A stretch of DNA of 64,000 nucleotides from Prochlorococcus marinus str. MIT 0912 (GCF_027359595.1 NZ_CP114783.1:434001-498000), one strand, 5' to 3'; shown: positions 50,255 through 58,742, numbered from the stretch's first letter. The notes: generated from the sequence alone by a model not told the origin. Numbers and translations: made by a program.

Positions 50255-50410
50255 TTACCGATCGGTAGAATCGGAACTATCAACTTGCTCAACAGTCTCA
50301 TCTTGACTTGCTTTGTTCTTATTAGATAAAGAGCATCCGCCTTCACCCCATGCCAAAACAGGAGCTGTAGTAAAAGAAAGGGCAAATACTAAAGGTAGAA
50401 TTTTATTCAT
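50255..50410 (-). CDS. Exported small protein with WGEGGC start
   Basis: 51 residues. Signal peptide NKILPLVFALSFTTAPVLA, mature part WGEGGCSLSNKNKASQDETV and acidic end. WGEGGCS at the mature N-terminus is a pattern I associate with small exported proteins of marine picocyanobacteria. Ends 11 bases before the next gene, same strand. Confidence 0.6.
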   Translation of the reverse strand: MNKILPLVFALSFTTAPVLAWGEGGCSLSNKNKASQDETVEQVDSSDSTDR

Positions 50411-50467
50411 AAGACAAATTGGAACCACTTAATATTAAAGCCTTTTAAGAAAGTTCGTTTAACTGAC

Positions 50468-50932
50468 TTAATTCATGTCCATTCCTTTTTCCATTTCATT
50501 CATAGAGACCTCACTCTGATCACTATCTAATGGTTCTACACTAATTTCAGGCAAATTTTCTTCGCTTACTTCAGGCAAAGATGGTTCAATAACTATCCCG
50601 AGAGGATTAACACCATTATCTTCTAGAATTGACGACTCATCAAATAGAGACATTTCTTCTTGCTTTGTCAGAAATTCTGATTCTGTTAAAAGATTATTAT
50701 CTTCACTAGCTATTCTTTCACTTTTATCTTTTATTAGTAATTTCGAAAGATCAACAACGTCTATGATTACTGACTTCTGACTTTCATACATATCTTGTAT
50801 CACATTAATTATTTCACCAGATTTTGTGGGTTGGGAAATAAAAGCAAAACAAGTCCAGCCCACCAAAACAATTGAGATTAAGACAATAGAAATAAAAGCA
50901 GAATACATTGCTCTTATTATTGTTTTGATCAT
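50468..50932 (-). CDS. Membrane-anchored acidic protein (154 residues)
   Basis: N-terminal helix (AFISIVLISIVLVGWTCFAF), then an acidic, probably disordered region rich in E and S (LPEVSEENLPEISVEPLDSD). The first gene of a set of three minus-strand exported or anchored proteins. Not recognised. Confidence 0.6.
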   Translation of the reverse strand: MIKTIIRAMYSAFISIVLISIVLVGWTCFAFISQPTKSGEIINVIQDMYESQKSVIIDVVDLSKLLIKDKSERIASEDNNLLTESEFLTKQEEMSLFDESSILEDNGVNPLGIVIEPSLPEVSEENLPEISVEPLDSDQSEVSMNEMEKGMDMN

Positions 50933-51010
50933 TCTGTAACTTTATATATTGTTAAATCTAGGCACATCATTAAATACTTAAAACGTCCTCTTCACACCCT
51001 GTAAAGGCGT

Positions 51011-51037
51011 ATAAATACTTTGGGGTTTACTCTCTAG
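51011..51037 (+). promoter_or_regulatory. Shared upstream block of the ECLQFGIC genes
   Basis: Begins ATAAATACTT and ends GTTTACTCTCTAG. By eye 23 of 27 positions equal the block at 51387-51413. It lies 54 bases before the ATG at 51092, a spacing similar to that of the other two copies. Confidence 0.55.
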
Positions 51038-51091
51038 TTTTTGCTACACGAATATAGTAGAAAAGTTAAAGAGTATTTAGGGAGCTTAATT

Positions 51092-51259
51092 ATGTCCTTT
51101 AATCCATTCAAAGCGTTAATTCAAAAGATCCAAGAATTATTCTTCACTAATATTCAAACTGAAAAACAGCAAAAAGATGAAGAGCAAGAATGCTTACAGT
51201 TTGGGATTTGTACTGTGAAAACTCAATCACCTAGACCTGAAGAGTTGTATTTTGGGTGA
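51092..51259 (+). CDS. ECLQFGIC-motif microprotein
   Basis: 55 residues from the ATG at 51092. NPFKALIQKIQELFFTNIQ is an amphipathic helix, then Glu-rich linker and QECLQFGICTVKTQSPRPEE. Motif shared with 49588 and 51447. A TTG-started longer frame exists (51041) but would run into the shared upstream block, so the ATG is preferred. Confidence 0.7.
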   Translation: MSFNPFKALIQKIQELFFTNIQTEKQQKDEEQECLQFGICTVKTQSPRPEELYFG

Positions 51260-51386
51260 AAATAAATCCAATCCCATCAACTATTAAAATGCTGTATACC
51301 TAACTTAAAATCATTACAAATTTTCAGGGTAGTAATTTATCAAAACATACAAATTTCGAGAGACTAACTATTGATTATTAAAAAGA

Positions 51387-51413
51387 ATAAATACTTAAGT
51401 GTTTATTCTCTAG
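51387..51413 (+). promoter_or_regulatory. Shared upstream block of the ECLQFGIC genes
   Basis: Begins ATAAATACTTAAGTG and ends TTATTCTCTAG. Nearly the same as 51011-51037. It lies 33 bases before the ATG at 51447. Confidence 0.55.
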
Positions 51414-51446
51414 GTATCATTCACCCTGTAGGAGTAGAAATAAATT

Positions 51447-51650
51447 ATGGATCTTCGACCTCCTATGTCTTACGGAAATCGCTTTGCCCAATTGACTACA
51501 GAAGCCGCAGAAAATGCTGCTCGACTTGTTCTTAGGCAACTATCTGAAAGACTCATTTTTTCAAAGCATCCATCAAACAGCGATGAAGAGATGGAGTGTT
51601 TGCAATTTGGTATCTGTACTTATCAAGCACAACCTCAAAGAGTAAATTAA
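51447..51650 (+). CDS. ECLQFGIC-motif microprotein
   Basis: 67 residues. N-terminal helix with Ala-rich face (RFAQLTTEAAENAARLVLRQ), then acidic linker (NSDEEMECLQFGICTYQ). The motif is identical in three proteins that otherwise differ, so it is under strong constraint or recently spread. The gene at 51092 is its tandem neighbour. Confidence 0.72.
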   Translation: MDLRPPMSYGNRFAQLTTEAAENAARLVLRQLSERLIFSKHPSNSDEEMECLQFGICTYQAQPQRVN

Positions 51651-51663
51651 TAGAGTGCCTCAA

Positions 51664-51741
51664 ATGAAATACACTGAACTAATTTTAATATTTTCGTCAT
51701 TATCATTGACATTTTTAGGTTTCTCTTTTCTCGCTATTTAA
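51664..51741 (+). CDS. Possible membrane microprotein (25 residues)
   Basis: ATG frame: MKYTELILIFSSLSLTFLGF and a short end. One helix. It follows the ECLQFGIC gene by 13 bases. Very short; kept as a possible gene only. Confidence 0.35.
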   Translation: MKYTELILIFSSLSLTFLGFSFLAI

Positions 51742-51799
51742 AAAGAGAAGCATTATAAAAATTTTAGAATGACTATTAATTGCTAAATAGCTTAATGGC

Positions 51800-52132
51800 T
51801 TATTGATTATCAGAGTCTTCTAAAAGATCAGAATATTCTGACGACTTTGCTATCGGCAACTCAGATGCGCTATTAGTTGATCTAACTAACAAAGCAGTTA
51901 ATTCCGCTGTCCTTTTGTTATTAACAACATTACTACCATGAGCAGAAACTGCTGCTCCAGCGATAAGTGCAGAGATTGGCTTCCACCAAGGTAAAGATTT
52001 TAAATCGTTTTTTTGAACTTCAGTCAGAAAGAAACCAATCCCAAACAAAATTCCAAATATAGCTCCTGACCATTGGCATATTTCGGCGGAAATAGATGTG
52101 CTTTTTTCGGCAGCATTAATTTGGTCTTCCAT
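51800..52132 (-). CDS. Two-helix membrane protein (110 residues)
   Basis: From the ATG at 52132. Helices at about 21-37 (GAIFGILFGIGFFLT) and 53-68 (ISALIAGAAVSAHGS), Gly-rich, then an acidic tail (SEYSDLLEDSDNQ). No family recognised. Confidence 0.65.
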   Translation of the reverse strand: MEDQINAAEKSTSISAEICQWSGAIFGILFGIGFFLTEVQKNDLKSLPWWKPISALIAGAAVSAHGSNVVNNKRTAELTALLVRSTNSASELPIAKSSEYSDLLEDSDNQ

Positions 52133-52677
52133 CTGATAAATCGAAAGCAAAGATTTTAATTTCTTAATCTATATCAAAGCACTTTTTAAATCTAATGCAC
52201 ATGAGTAATTAACCCAATACAAGAAGTTGTATAAAAAAAGTTGAATAGTTTCTAATAAAAAACAAGCAAAGATATTCCTAAAAAAGAAAAGGACAACGAA
52301 AATAATATCAAAAGTAATTCAGTCGTTTTCATTACCACTCAGAATCTTCTAAAAGAATTGAATAGTGTACGTAATTGAAGAAAATATCCTCTTTTAAAAC
52401 TTTTTCTAGAGAAACCCTTTTAAAGTAGTTCATTTAATTTAAATATTTTTATAATTCTCTAATAATAAAAACAAAAGCGTGAGTGAGTGTTATTCGGTTT
52501 ACATTGTTCGGTTTGATTTACTCATTGCTCTACCAGTTTCTCTTTCAGCGAAACTCAATAGATAGCTCTGATGAAACAAATTTGCTTATCAACATCATTG
52601 TGAAAGAGTAAAATTTTTATTTTAAAAATGTGTTGTAATAATTTTTTCTTACTAATTTATACAATTTTAATTAATTC
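52133..52677. other. Gene-free stretch
   Basis: Stop-dense, AT-rich. No hairpin with T-run or repeat is supported. Together with the decayed gene behind it, it looks like a region losing genes. Confidence 0.4.
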
Positions 52678-52955
52678 ATTGGCAGTTTCCGATCGAGAAA
52701 AACATATAAATCGGCTCAGGTTTTTGCTCAATTTGTCTAAAATAGTTGAGGATCAGACAAATTTGAAGGTTTCTAGGTCATCAACAGAGTTGTGAATCCC
52801 GAAGGGGCCAATGGATGGGTGATTGTAAAAGCGTCCAATCACAAAGCAATTTGAAAATGATGAAACCTTGGTGTAAAGGGTTTGGAAATGATGTTGAGGT
52901 TATTCTGTTTCTTAAAGATGATGAATATCTTGCTTTTCATAAAGAATTGGATTAG
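52678..52955 (+). pseudogene. Decayed DUF3303-type gene
   Basis: Reading across stops and one frameshift gives SAQVFAQFV, then FEGF, then VINRVVNPEGANGWVIVKAS, NHKAI, KMMKPWCKGFGNDVEVILFL and DDEYLAFHKELD. The GWVIVKA and later DVE-x-IL-x-L-DDEYLA pattern is that of DUF3303 proteins (compare GWILVKS in the intact gene at 59138). At least three in-frame stops and one frame change are needed, so it is not functional. The last part (52857-52955) is open from an ATG but is only a fragment. Confidence 0.7.
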
Positions 52956-53070
52956 CAAAATTTCTTTAAGTCAGATAATTTGTTTAAACAAATTATCTCA
53001 GCAATTGGTAATGGATGAAAAATTTAAAGATATTTCTTGTATAAGCAATTATTAATAGAAATTAAAGGTC

Positions 53071-53244
53071 TTAACTCAAATGAAAAACCTTATCGCTAAG
53101 TACAAAAATCAAAAGTCCGATAGAACTCATTGCAAGTAAAATCCCACCAAAAATAAGCGTGTTGCTTTTTTCAGGTTGTATTTGCTCAACAACTTTTTGA
53201 ACAATTTTGTCATTTGTTTTTTTTGTCTTCTTTTTCTTACTCAT
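53071..53244 (-). CDS. Small membrane protein with Lys-rich start
   Basis: 57 residues: SKKKKTKKTNDKIVQKVVEQ, then helix NTLIFGGILLAMSSIGLLIF. Basic N-terminus inside, short tail outside. ATG start. Not recognised. Confidence 0.55.
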   Translation of the reverse strand: MSKKKKTKKTNDKIVQKVVEQIQPEKSNTLIFGGILLAMSSIGLLIFVLSDKVFHLS

Positions 53245-53542
53245 TAGCTTCAGTGTTAGCTATTTGATGGACTGAAACTATATATAAACACAACTTTTCT
53301 TTGCTCCCACCTTTTCTTTTAATACCAAAATCATTCACCGATTAATGGTTTTAGGAAAATACACTTTATTAGGATGCTTCAAAATCCAAGCTTTTAGTTA
53401 AGTGGAGCGATGAAATATATCAACGCTAGGGAAGTGCAGTTAGTATCAATACAGATGAATTCAAGATCCATCAATAACTTTTGCTAAGCAAATATTCCAA
53501 ATATAAAATTCTCATATAAATTTTTTCTAACCGATAAAAATC

Positions 53543-53716
53543 ATGGTGCAAATCTCAATATTAGGTCTAGCTTTCTCAGAATGGGGAATTGGAAGATTCC
53601 CATTGGATTTAATTGTTTTCCTATCTGTGGTACTAATTTTTGCTTTGCCTGCGGGTATTAATCGAAAAAAAATATTTGCTGAAGGTGATGCATTTACTAC
53701 TAGGTTGAAAAGCTAA
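53543..53716 (+). CDS. Small membrane protein (57 residues)
   Basis: VQISILGLAFSEWGIGRFPL, helix DLIVFLSVVLIFALPAGI, and a charged end (RKKIFAEGDAFTTRLK). ATG start. Not recognised. Confidence 0.55.
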   Translation: MVQISILGLAFSEWGIGRFPLDLIVFLSVVLIFALPAGINRKKIFAEGDAFTTRLKS

Positions 53717-53764
53717 TAAATAACAATTCATTATCCTTTCGTAGCTGTATGAATATAAAAAAAT

Positions 53765-53926
53765 CTAGATAGTGGTCATATAAGCAAGGAATCCAACAGG
53801 AATGAAGAGTAAGGCTGCAATCGTAAAGCGAACAAATTTCCCTGTGTCTGAATCTCTTGAGTAATCAGTGAAATGCTTTGTATTATTCCACTCGGACCAG
53901 TTTTTAGGGCGATTAGATGAGGTCAT
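53765..53926 (-). CDS. Small protein with C-terminal helix (53 residues)
   Basis: Polar, Trp/Asn-rich N-terminal half (NRPKNWSEWNNTKHFTDYSR), helix TIAALLFIPVGFLAYM. A GTAGTG-type element lies upstream at 54024. Not recognised. Confidence 0.55.
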   Translation of the reverse strand: MTSSNRPKNWSEWNNTKHFTDYSRDSDTGKFVRFTIAALLFIPVGFLAYMTTI

Positions 53927-54023
53927 TTTTTAAAAATTAGATTGCTTAAGGAGAAGCAGTAAGAAAAAAGTACATATTTCTTGAATATAAAAACAAAATC
54001 CCTCTTAATGTAGTTCAGTCGAG

Positions 54024-54035
54024 GTAGTGCTAACC
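54024..54035 (-). promoter_or_regulatory. GGTTAGCCCTAC-type element
   Basis: Minus strand reads GGTTAGCACTAC, one mismatch to the element at 40295 and 60773. It lies 98 bases before the ATG of the gene ending at 53765. Confidence 0.4.
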
Positions 54036-54117
54036 CTAGGTTAATTTCCCTTTAAAAAGATTTTGACTTTCCTCAAAATGTGTATCGGCTAATTAAACCT
54101 GATATTTATGACTGTTT

Positions 54118-54204
54118 TTATTGACCATGACAAATACATTTACCACCTTTCCAAGCAGAACATTTTTTCTTTTTGCACTTCTTCTTTTTCTTCTTATCTC
54201 CCAT
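54118..54204 (-). CDS. Lys/Cys-rich microprotein (28 residues)
   Basis: MGDKKKKKKCKKKKCSAWKG then GKCICHGQ. Four Cys and one His in 28 residues with ten Lys: the likely roles are binding of metal or nucleic acid. Low complexity makes the call uncertain, but the end (CICHGQ) is not a simple repeat. Confidence 0.45.
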   Translation of the reverse strand: MGDKKKKKKCKKKKCSAWKGGKCICHGQ

Positions 54205-54455
54205 AAGAATTTAAATTTATATGGTGATGTTAGTAGAAGGAAATATGTCTTGTTGGAGTATCAAATTTAAATTTATATCAATAGAATCAACTTTATCAGT
54301 AATAAGCGAATCCCTTTAATAAATAAGTTGAATTCAATTTTTATTGTTTTAATAGTGAAAATAGAAACAATGACAAAAAGCAAAACCAAGAGTCCAAAAA
54401 CATATTTAACCTTAAGTGCACATTCCAGTAAAAACGATTTTCTGATGAAAAGTTA

Positions 54456-54581
54456 GTGGCTAGTCAAATAACTGCAGTGATTGGTTTTACGATAGAAAAA
54501 GTTCATAGTGTTACATTAAATACAATCAATTTTGATTCTTTGATACATCCTTGTATCCAACCACATGAAGATGATGACTAA
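54456..54581 (+). CDS. Possible small protein, GTG start (41 residues)
   Basis: Frame GTG-started: ASQITAVIGFTIEKVHSVTL then an acidic end (CIQPHEDDD). It overlaps the start of the next gene. Weak; no supporting motif. Confidence 0.3.
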   Translation: MASQITAVIGFTIEKVHSVTLNTINFDSLIHPCIQPHEDDD

Positions 54582-54738
54582 AAGACTCACATATCGGTAT
54601 GCATTCACATTGTTGAAAATGAAGAAGGCTAAAGGCAGAAATGAATATATGGATTTAGCAAAAGAAGCAAATCTCTTATGGCATCAAATAGTTAGCCAAA
54701 AATCTAAAAACACGCCTCGAATTAACTGTAGGGCATAG
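54571..54738 (+). CDS. Small basic helical protein (55 residues)
   Basis: MTKRLTYRYAFTLLKMKKAK, then NEYMDLAKEANLLWHQIVSQ. Soluble, basic. Ends 22 bases before the convergent gene. Not recognised. Confidence 0.5.
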   Translation: MMTKRLTYRYAFTLLKMKKAKGRNEYMDLAKEANLLWHQIVSQKSKNTPRINCRA

Positions 54739-54760
54739 TTAATCGATTGATAGCAATTAT

Positions 54761-55078
54761 TTAGGCGAAAGCAGGGCTTCTCTCAACAAAAATGTTTTTT
54801 GTTATTTCAATAAATTTAATAAATTTATTTTTAATAAAAGATCCAAGACCAAGATCAATAAGGATGTGCATCAAAAGGGAAATGCAAAAAACCGCATAAA
54901 AAATCAGATGACAAATAAAGATATTGATAAAATCATTTTTTTCTTTTGCTTCATTTGTTTCCATTACATTCAAATTTGATGGGACGAATTCAGCAATAGA
55001 ATTTACACCAGCTGATTCTACAAATCCAAATGAGATTAATTCCTGTTCTTTTACTGATTCATCAGCAGTAGCAGTCAT
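54761..55078 (-). CDS. Membrane protein, paralogue of the gene at 38099
   Basis: 105 residues. QELISFGFVESAGVNSIAEF, then FICHLIFYAVFCISLLMHIL and IDLGLGSFIKNK match the protein at 38099, which has the same length. The conserved helix has two Cys or more. Function unknown. Confidence 0.75.
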   Translation of the reverse strand: MTATADESVKEQELISFGFVESAGVNSIAEFVPSNLNVMETNEAKEKNDFINIFICHLIFYAVFCISLLMHILIDLGLGSFIKNKFIKFIEITKNIFVERSPAFA

Positions 55079-55396
55079 AACGAAAGCCTTAACTAGATTA
55101 ACAATACTTTCTTATAAATAGGTTTGGCTTATACCTTGATTATTTCGTTTTAAATCTTCTTCAAATAAGCCATTGATTCAAGATTTTTCATCATCATCAT
55201 TGGAACTTTTTGCACATCAAACCTGTTTTTTATTTTAAAAAACTTATTTTTCAAGAAAGCTATAATAATTGCCATAAAATATTTTAATTTGTTTTATTAA
55301 ATCAATAGAGAAAAAAAAATCAATCCGTAAGAATTACCAATAAAAAAGGGGTGGTAATGCCACCCCCTGGAGAAATATACTGTGAAATTCTAAATT
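55079..55396. other. Gene-free stretch with a terminator
   Basis: Holds the hairpin at 55348-55366 for the minus-strand gene at 55397. The rest is AT-rich with no gene. The plus-strand frame overlapping the previous gene is a shadow. Confidence 0.4.
55348..55366 (-). terminator. Terminator for the gene at 55397
   Basis: GGGGTGG pairs perfectly with CCACCCC around a five-base loop, and the A-run at 55342-55347 gives a U-run on the minus strand. About 30 bases after the stop. Confidence 0.85.
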
Positions 55397-55594
55397 CTAC
55401 TTCGTAAAAAGAGAGCTCTTCACTCCAGCTTGTTCCCACTTTTTAATTGTTGGCCTTAGGAATGACATGGGTAGGGCTGTCAAAATTGCAAAAGAAACAA
55501 CAAGAATCAAATCAGTAGTAAAATGATTTATTCCAAGATCAGTCCCTGCAAGCCAAAGCCAAGGAAATGCAGAAGCAAATAAATTAGTAAGCAT
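55397..55594 (-). CDS. Small two-helix membrane protein
   Basis: 65 residues: LFASAFPWLWLAGTDLGINH and LILVVSFAILTALPMSFL, then a charged end. The strong terminator indicates a defined transcript. Not recognised. Confidence 0.65.
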   Translation of the reverse strand: MLTNLFASAFPWLWLAGTDLGINHFTTDLILVVSFAILTALPMSFLRPTIKKWEQAGVKSSLFTK

Positions 55595-55651
55595 AAATTG
55601 TCTTCAATTCAGGAAGAGCATAAAGACCATCGTGTTCATTTTATTCATTGC

Positions 55652-55876
55652 TTAGTAAAAATTATCACCGCTCCATGGCATTATCCGGAATTTATTTACA
55701 GCTCTATAAAAGTTCAGACTTAATTTGTTCATGAATTCATAGCTCTCTGTAATAACTAGCTGCACAAAAAAGGATTTACTAAGAGACCAATCTAAAAAGG
55801 TGAATGTAGCTGGACCAGCATCAATAATAATGGCTGCAATTATTGTGTTAAAGAAAAAGCAACTATTAAGAAGCAA
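55652..55876 (-). CDS. Possible small membrane protein
   Basis: 74 residues, hydrophobic N-terminus (TIIAAIIIDAGPATFTFL) and a polar end (MPWSGDNFY). ATG start. Weak: no supporting motif or neighbour. Confidence 0.3.
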   Translation of the reverse strand: MLLNSCFFFNTIIAAIIIDAGPATFTFLDWSLSKSFFVQLVITESYEFMNKLSLNFYRAVNKFRIMPWSGDNFY

Positions 55877-56133
55877 TAAATTAAACCAACTCCGCTAAAA
55901 AACTTTTATGGCAGAATGGAAATCTCTTATCAAAATCGAAATAATTAATAAAAAAACTATAACTAAATTGTGCATCAAGAACATCACGAAGACTCTAAAA
56001 TACGGCAATGTTTCTGAAACAGATGGAACAATGGTTTAAAAGGGGAAACCATCATGCCAATAACAAATAATCCCTGTAGGAATGAAAAAAAAACATACTT
56101 TTAGTATGGTTTTAATATTCAAGTCAATTATGT

Positions 56134-56433
56134 CTACTTGGATCTGGTTTGTTTGATCAATGAGATAGTTTCTTCTAGATCTGAACAAGGCTGAATAGTT
56201 ATATCCATTAATTTCCTCCAAGGATGCCACAGTTTCCATATCGTTTCTAAAGAGTCCGCCCTAACGACACAATGACCGATACCATTTTGAATCATAAAAA
56301 CCCACGAATGGACCTCATAGGTTTCTGGTCTATTCTCTACTCCTCCTGTTTCGTACCACTTAACCAACATATCTCCACCTATTTCTTGATCTTCTCCATC
56401 ATTAAATTCATAGGAGATTAGATAACGCTGCAT
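56134..56433 (-). CDS. DUF3303 family protein
   Basis: 99 residues from the ATG at 56433 (QRYLISYEFNDGEDQEIGGD). HSWVFMIQNGIGHCVVRADS and TIWKLWHPWRKLMDITIQPC are the family's strand-helix blocks: small alpha/beta barrel-like protein of unknown function. Two other copies, one decayed, are in the window (59138, 52678). Confidence 0.75.
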   Translation of the reverse strand: MQRYLISYEFNDGEDQEIGGDMLVKWYETGGVENRPETYEVHSWVFMIQNGIGHCVVRADSLETIWKLWHPWRKLMDITIQPCSDLEETISLIKQTRSK

Positions 56434-56576
56434 AAATCGTGGGTATAAAAACAAACATAACTACTTTGCTGAGGGATATCAAAAATTCAATTAAATATTT
56501 CCTTTCTATAACTTGGTGAGCTTACCTTATGAATTGAAAAACATAATAAGGTCTTTTTTTATTACGGAATTACTTA

Positions 56577-56963
56577 TTAATAAGAACAGCTATTAACAAT
56601 AGTTTTTTTAATTAGCTTATTATCAATGGGATTTATCCAATTTTTCACTTGTTTAAGGTCCCCATTTACTGGGAGTTTACTATATAATCTATTCTCACAA
56701 TCAAAAGCCATTAAGAAAGAATCAGAATTTATAATTTTATGATCTTCTGGATTAATCTCAGAGTATTTTGTTATAACTGAAAGGAAGCCTTTATTATTAT
56801 ATTTAATTGAATTAGGATCAATAAATACTAATTCATTATTTATCTTAGATACTTCTATCCAATCAATCTCTTCAGCAAATACCTTAAAAGAGGTAGAAGT
56901 AATTATTGAAAACAATAAAGATAAACATATTAATCCATGTTTTATACTATTTATTAAACTCAT
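56577..56963 (-). CDS. Exported protein, surface-adhesin E-like
   Basis: 128 residues. Signal peptide at 1-30 (LICLSLLFSIITSTSFKVFA, cleavage VFA/EE). WIEVSKINNELVFIDPNSIK and a C-terminal Cys pair (DCENRL, NSCSY) resemble the surface-adhesin E-like domain family (small periplasmic beta proteins). Assignment is by pattern only. Confidence 0.6.
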   Translation of the reverse strand: MSLINSIKHGLICLSLLFSIITSTSFKVFAEEIDWIEVSKINNELVFIDPNSIKYNNKGFLSVITKYSEINPEDHKIINSDSFLMAFDCENRLYSKLPVNGDLKQVKNWINPIDNKLIKKTIVNSCSY

Positions 56964-57199
56964 AATTATTTTTAGCTATTACTATAGTTACATCTACTAA
57001 AGCCAAAAAATAAAAAAAGTCATCTAAATCTTACAGTAAATATACATAAATTATCTTTTCTTAAAAACTTAAATACTCTAGTCTATATTTATTAATAAAT
57101 AATTCAATCAAGAATTATTTCATATAAAAAGGTAATATTCAAATCCTATAGGCAGAGGAATAAAACAATTGTATTTATTAGCGCATTTAAAGTTCGACT

Positions 57200-57403
57200 C
57201 TATTTATAAAATTCCTCATATGAAAAATGTTGCTCCATTTCTCGACCCAAAGAGAAAAGAACTTCATTAACTGTTTTCAACTGTTTTTCCAATTCACTTC
57301 TCTTAAATTGTAGATCAACAAATCTTCTTTGCATCTCAGCTTGTGACCTCCTTCGATACTCATCAGGAAAATTTGATTGGTCTTTTGAAATTTGATTTTT
57401 CAT
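57200..57403 (-). CDS. Small coiled-coil protein
   Basis: 67 residues. QAEMQRRFVDLQFKRSELEK is a clear coiled-coil segment. Soluble. Not recognised. Convergent with nothing; divergent from the weak frame at 57407. Confidence 0.6.
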   Translation of the reverse strand: MKNQISKDQSNFPDEYRRRSQAEMQRRFVDLQFKRSELEKQLKTVNEVLFSLGREMEQHFSYEEFYK

Positions 57404-57406
57404 GTT

Positions 57407-57577
57407 ATGAAATTAATTTGGAAGAAGAGAGCATTTAAATCCCCTACTAAACTTTTATTTTTTTGTACCTGTATATCTATATCTGGTTTAATAGAAACAG
57501 ACACAAATAGTAAATCCGTCTTAATGCCAGAGTATTTTGACCTCCGTTTTTTTACCGGAGTATATATTTGGACTTAA
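57407..57577 (+). CDS. Possible small exported protein
   Basis: 56 residues from the ATG at 57407. Basic start (KLIWKKRAFKSPTK), hydrophobic LLFFCTCISISGLIET that resembles a signal. Only three bases from the divergent ATG at 57403, so it may be spurious. Confidence 0.3.
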   Translation: MKLIWKKRAFKSPTKLLFFCTCISISGLIETDTNSKSVLMPEYFDLRFFTGVYIWT

Positions 57578-57891
57578 ATATCGCTTGAATAATCTGGCAA
57601 GTTATTGCATATGCAGAAATGCAATGAATTATTCAAATCATAGAAGCCTAACTATTAACTTTTGCAAATTTAATTGCATTCAAATTCAGAGAAAACCCAA
57701 TAGTGATATTTCCCTCCTATTTTGTTTACTAAATTAATTTCACTTTAATAAAAAGTTGTAATGATTCAGTTACAACTACTACATACATGAGTAAGTAGTA
57801 GTTATAAGAGGTATAAAGAAATCAAATAACTACAATAAAGAGGTATGGTTGACTAACTTTGCAAAGCAAACGACTAAAAATCCAACTTAGA
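57578..57891. other. Gene-free stretch with one hairpin
   Basis: AACTACTAC at about 57774-57782 pairs with GTAGTAGTT at about 57795-57803 (9 bp, 12-base loop) without a T-run. Otherwise no feature is seen. Confidence 0.45.
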
Positions 57892-58059
57892 TTAAAAATA
57901 AGTTTTTAAAGAGTCATTAATATTAGGCTTGCTCTTCTTACTGATTTTATCAACTGAAATCAAGGCTAAATCATAGGAAGATAAACCAACCTCATTTTCA
58001 AAAGAAAATTTATTGTGAATTGTTTTTTGCTTGGTAATAATTGCTTTGGGAATCTTCAT
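57892..58059 (-). CDS. Small soluble protein (55 residues)
   Basis: ATG frame in the gap: KIPKAIITKQKTIHNKFSFE then GLSSYDLALISVDKISKKSK. Basic end. Not recognised, but the composition is protein-like. Confidence 0.5.
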   Translation of the reverse strand: MKIPKAIITKQKTIHNKFSFENEVGLSSYDLALISVDKISKKSKPNINDSLKTYF

Positions 58060-58220
58060 TCAAATATATCTATATATATCTTTAATAAAATCTAGATATA
58101 GTATTTTTTCAATAAACGTAAAGACACTTTGAAGAGTGTTCACCAAGAGTAAAATAATTTGAATTTGTTGATCAACCTAATTTAAGACCGAGGAATCTTA
58201 ACAAAAAAACAATTGTAATC

Positions 58221-58511
58221 TCAAATTGATTCATCAGTGATAGCTTTATTTTTTGTTTTTTTTCTCTTTGTTTTTTGAAGCTTATAACCAAAATCAATGA
58301 GTTGATGATAGGTCAATTTAATTTGTAAAGCACTTAAAGAAAGACGTTTTTCATCATTTTTTTGAAGAAAAAAATTTCCTTTATTATTATTATCAGTCTC
58401 AATAGTAATAAACTCTTTCCCTTTCTTAAGAATCCAAGGCTCTTTTAGATAATTATCTTCCCCAATATTTAATTCCCATGGAACTGAGACTTGTTTTTTA
58501 TTTGATGGCAT
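58221..58511 (-). CDS. Small basic protein (96 residues)
   Basis: SNKKQVSVPWELNIGEDNYL, then beta-like segments and a basic tail (KTKRKKTKNKAITDE). No membrane segment. May bind nucleic acid. Not recognised. Confidence 0.55.
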   Translation of the reverse strand: MPSNKKQVSVPWELNIGEDNYLKEPWILKKGKEFITIETDNNNKGNFFLQKNDEKRLSLSALQIKLTYHQLIDFGYKLQKTKRKKTKNKAITDESI

Positions 58512-58553
58512 TTTAGAAATTTGATACCATTAACTTTATTTTACATGTAATTG

Positions 58554-58742
58554 TTACAATAATCCAGTTAAATCATTCTTGAGCTTTGACGCTATTATTT
58601 GAGAAGCAATTGGATTGACCCTATTCTCATATTTTCTTGATCTATAAATCTGAAATTTACAAATATCATCTCCATTGAGAAAACAATCATCAATGAAATC
58701 ATCAAGAACTGGTGATGGCATTAAATATAAACAGTTAAACAA
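58554..58742 (-). CDS. Small soluble protein
   Basis: 62 residues (or 55 from the ATG MPSPVLDD). DFIDDCFLNGDDICKFQIYR and a helical end (IASQIIASKLKNDL). Two Cys. Follows the stop-dense region toward 58742. Not recognised. Confidence 0.5.
   Translation of the reverse strand: MFNCLYLMPSPVLDDFIDDCFLNGDDICKFQIYRSRKYENRVNPIASQIIASKLKNDLTGLL

Noticed and set aside
56036-56239. 67-residue minus-strand frame overlapping the DUF3303 gene
   Set aside because: Different frame of the same strand over the DUF3303 gene and without motif.
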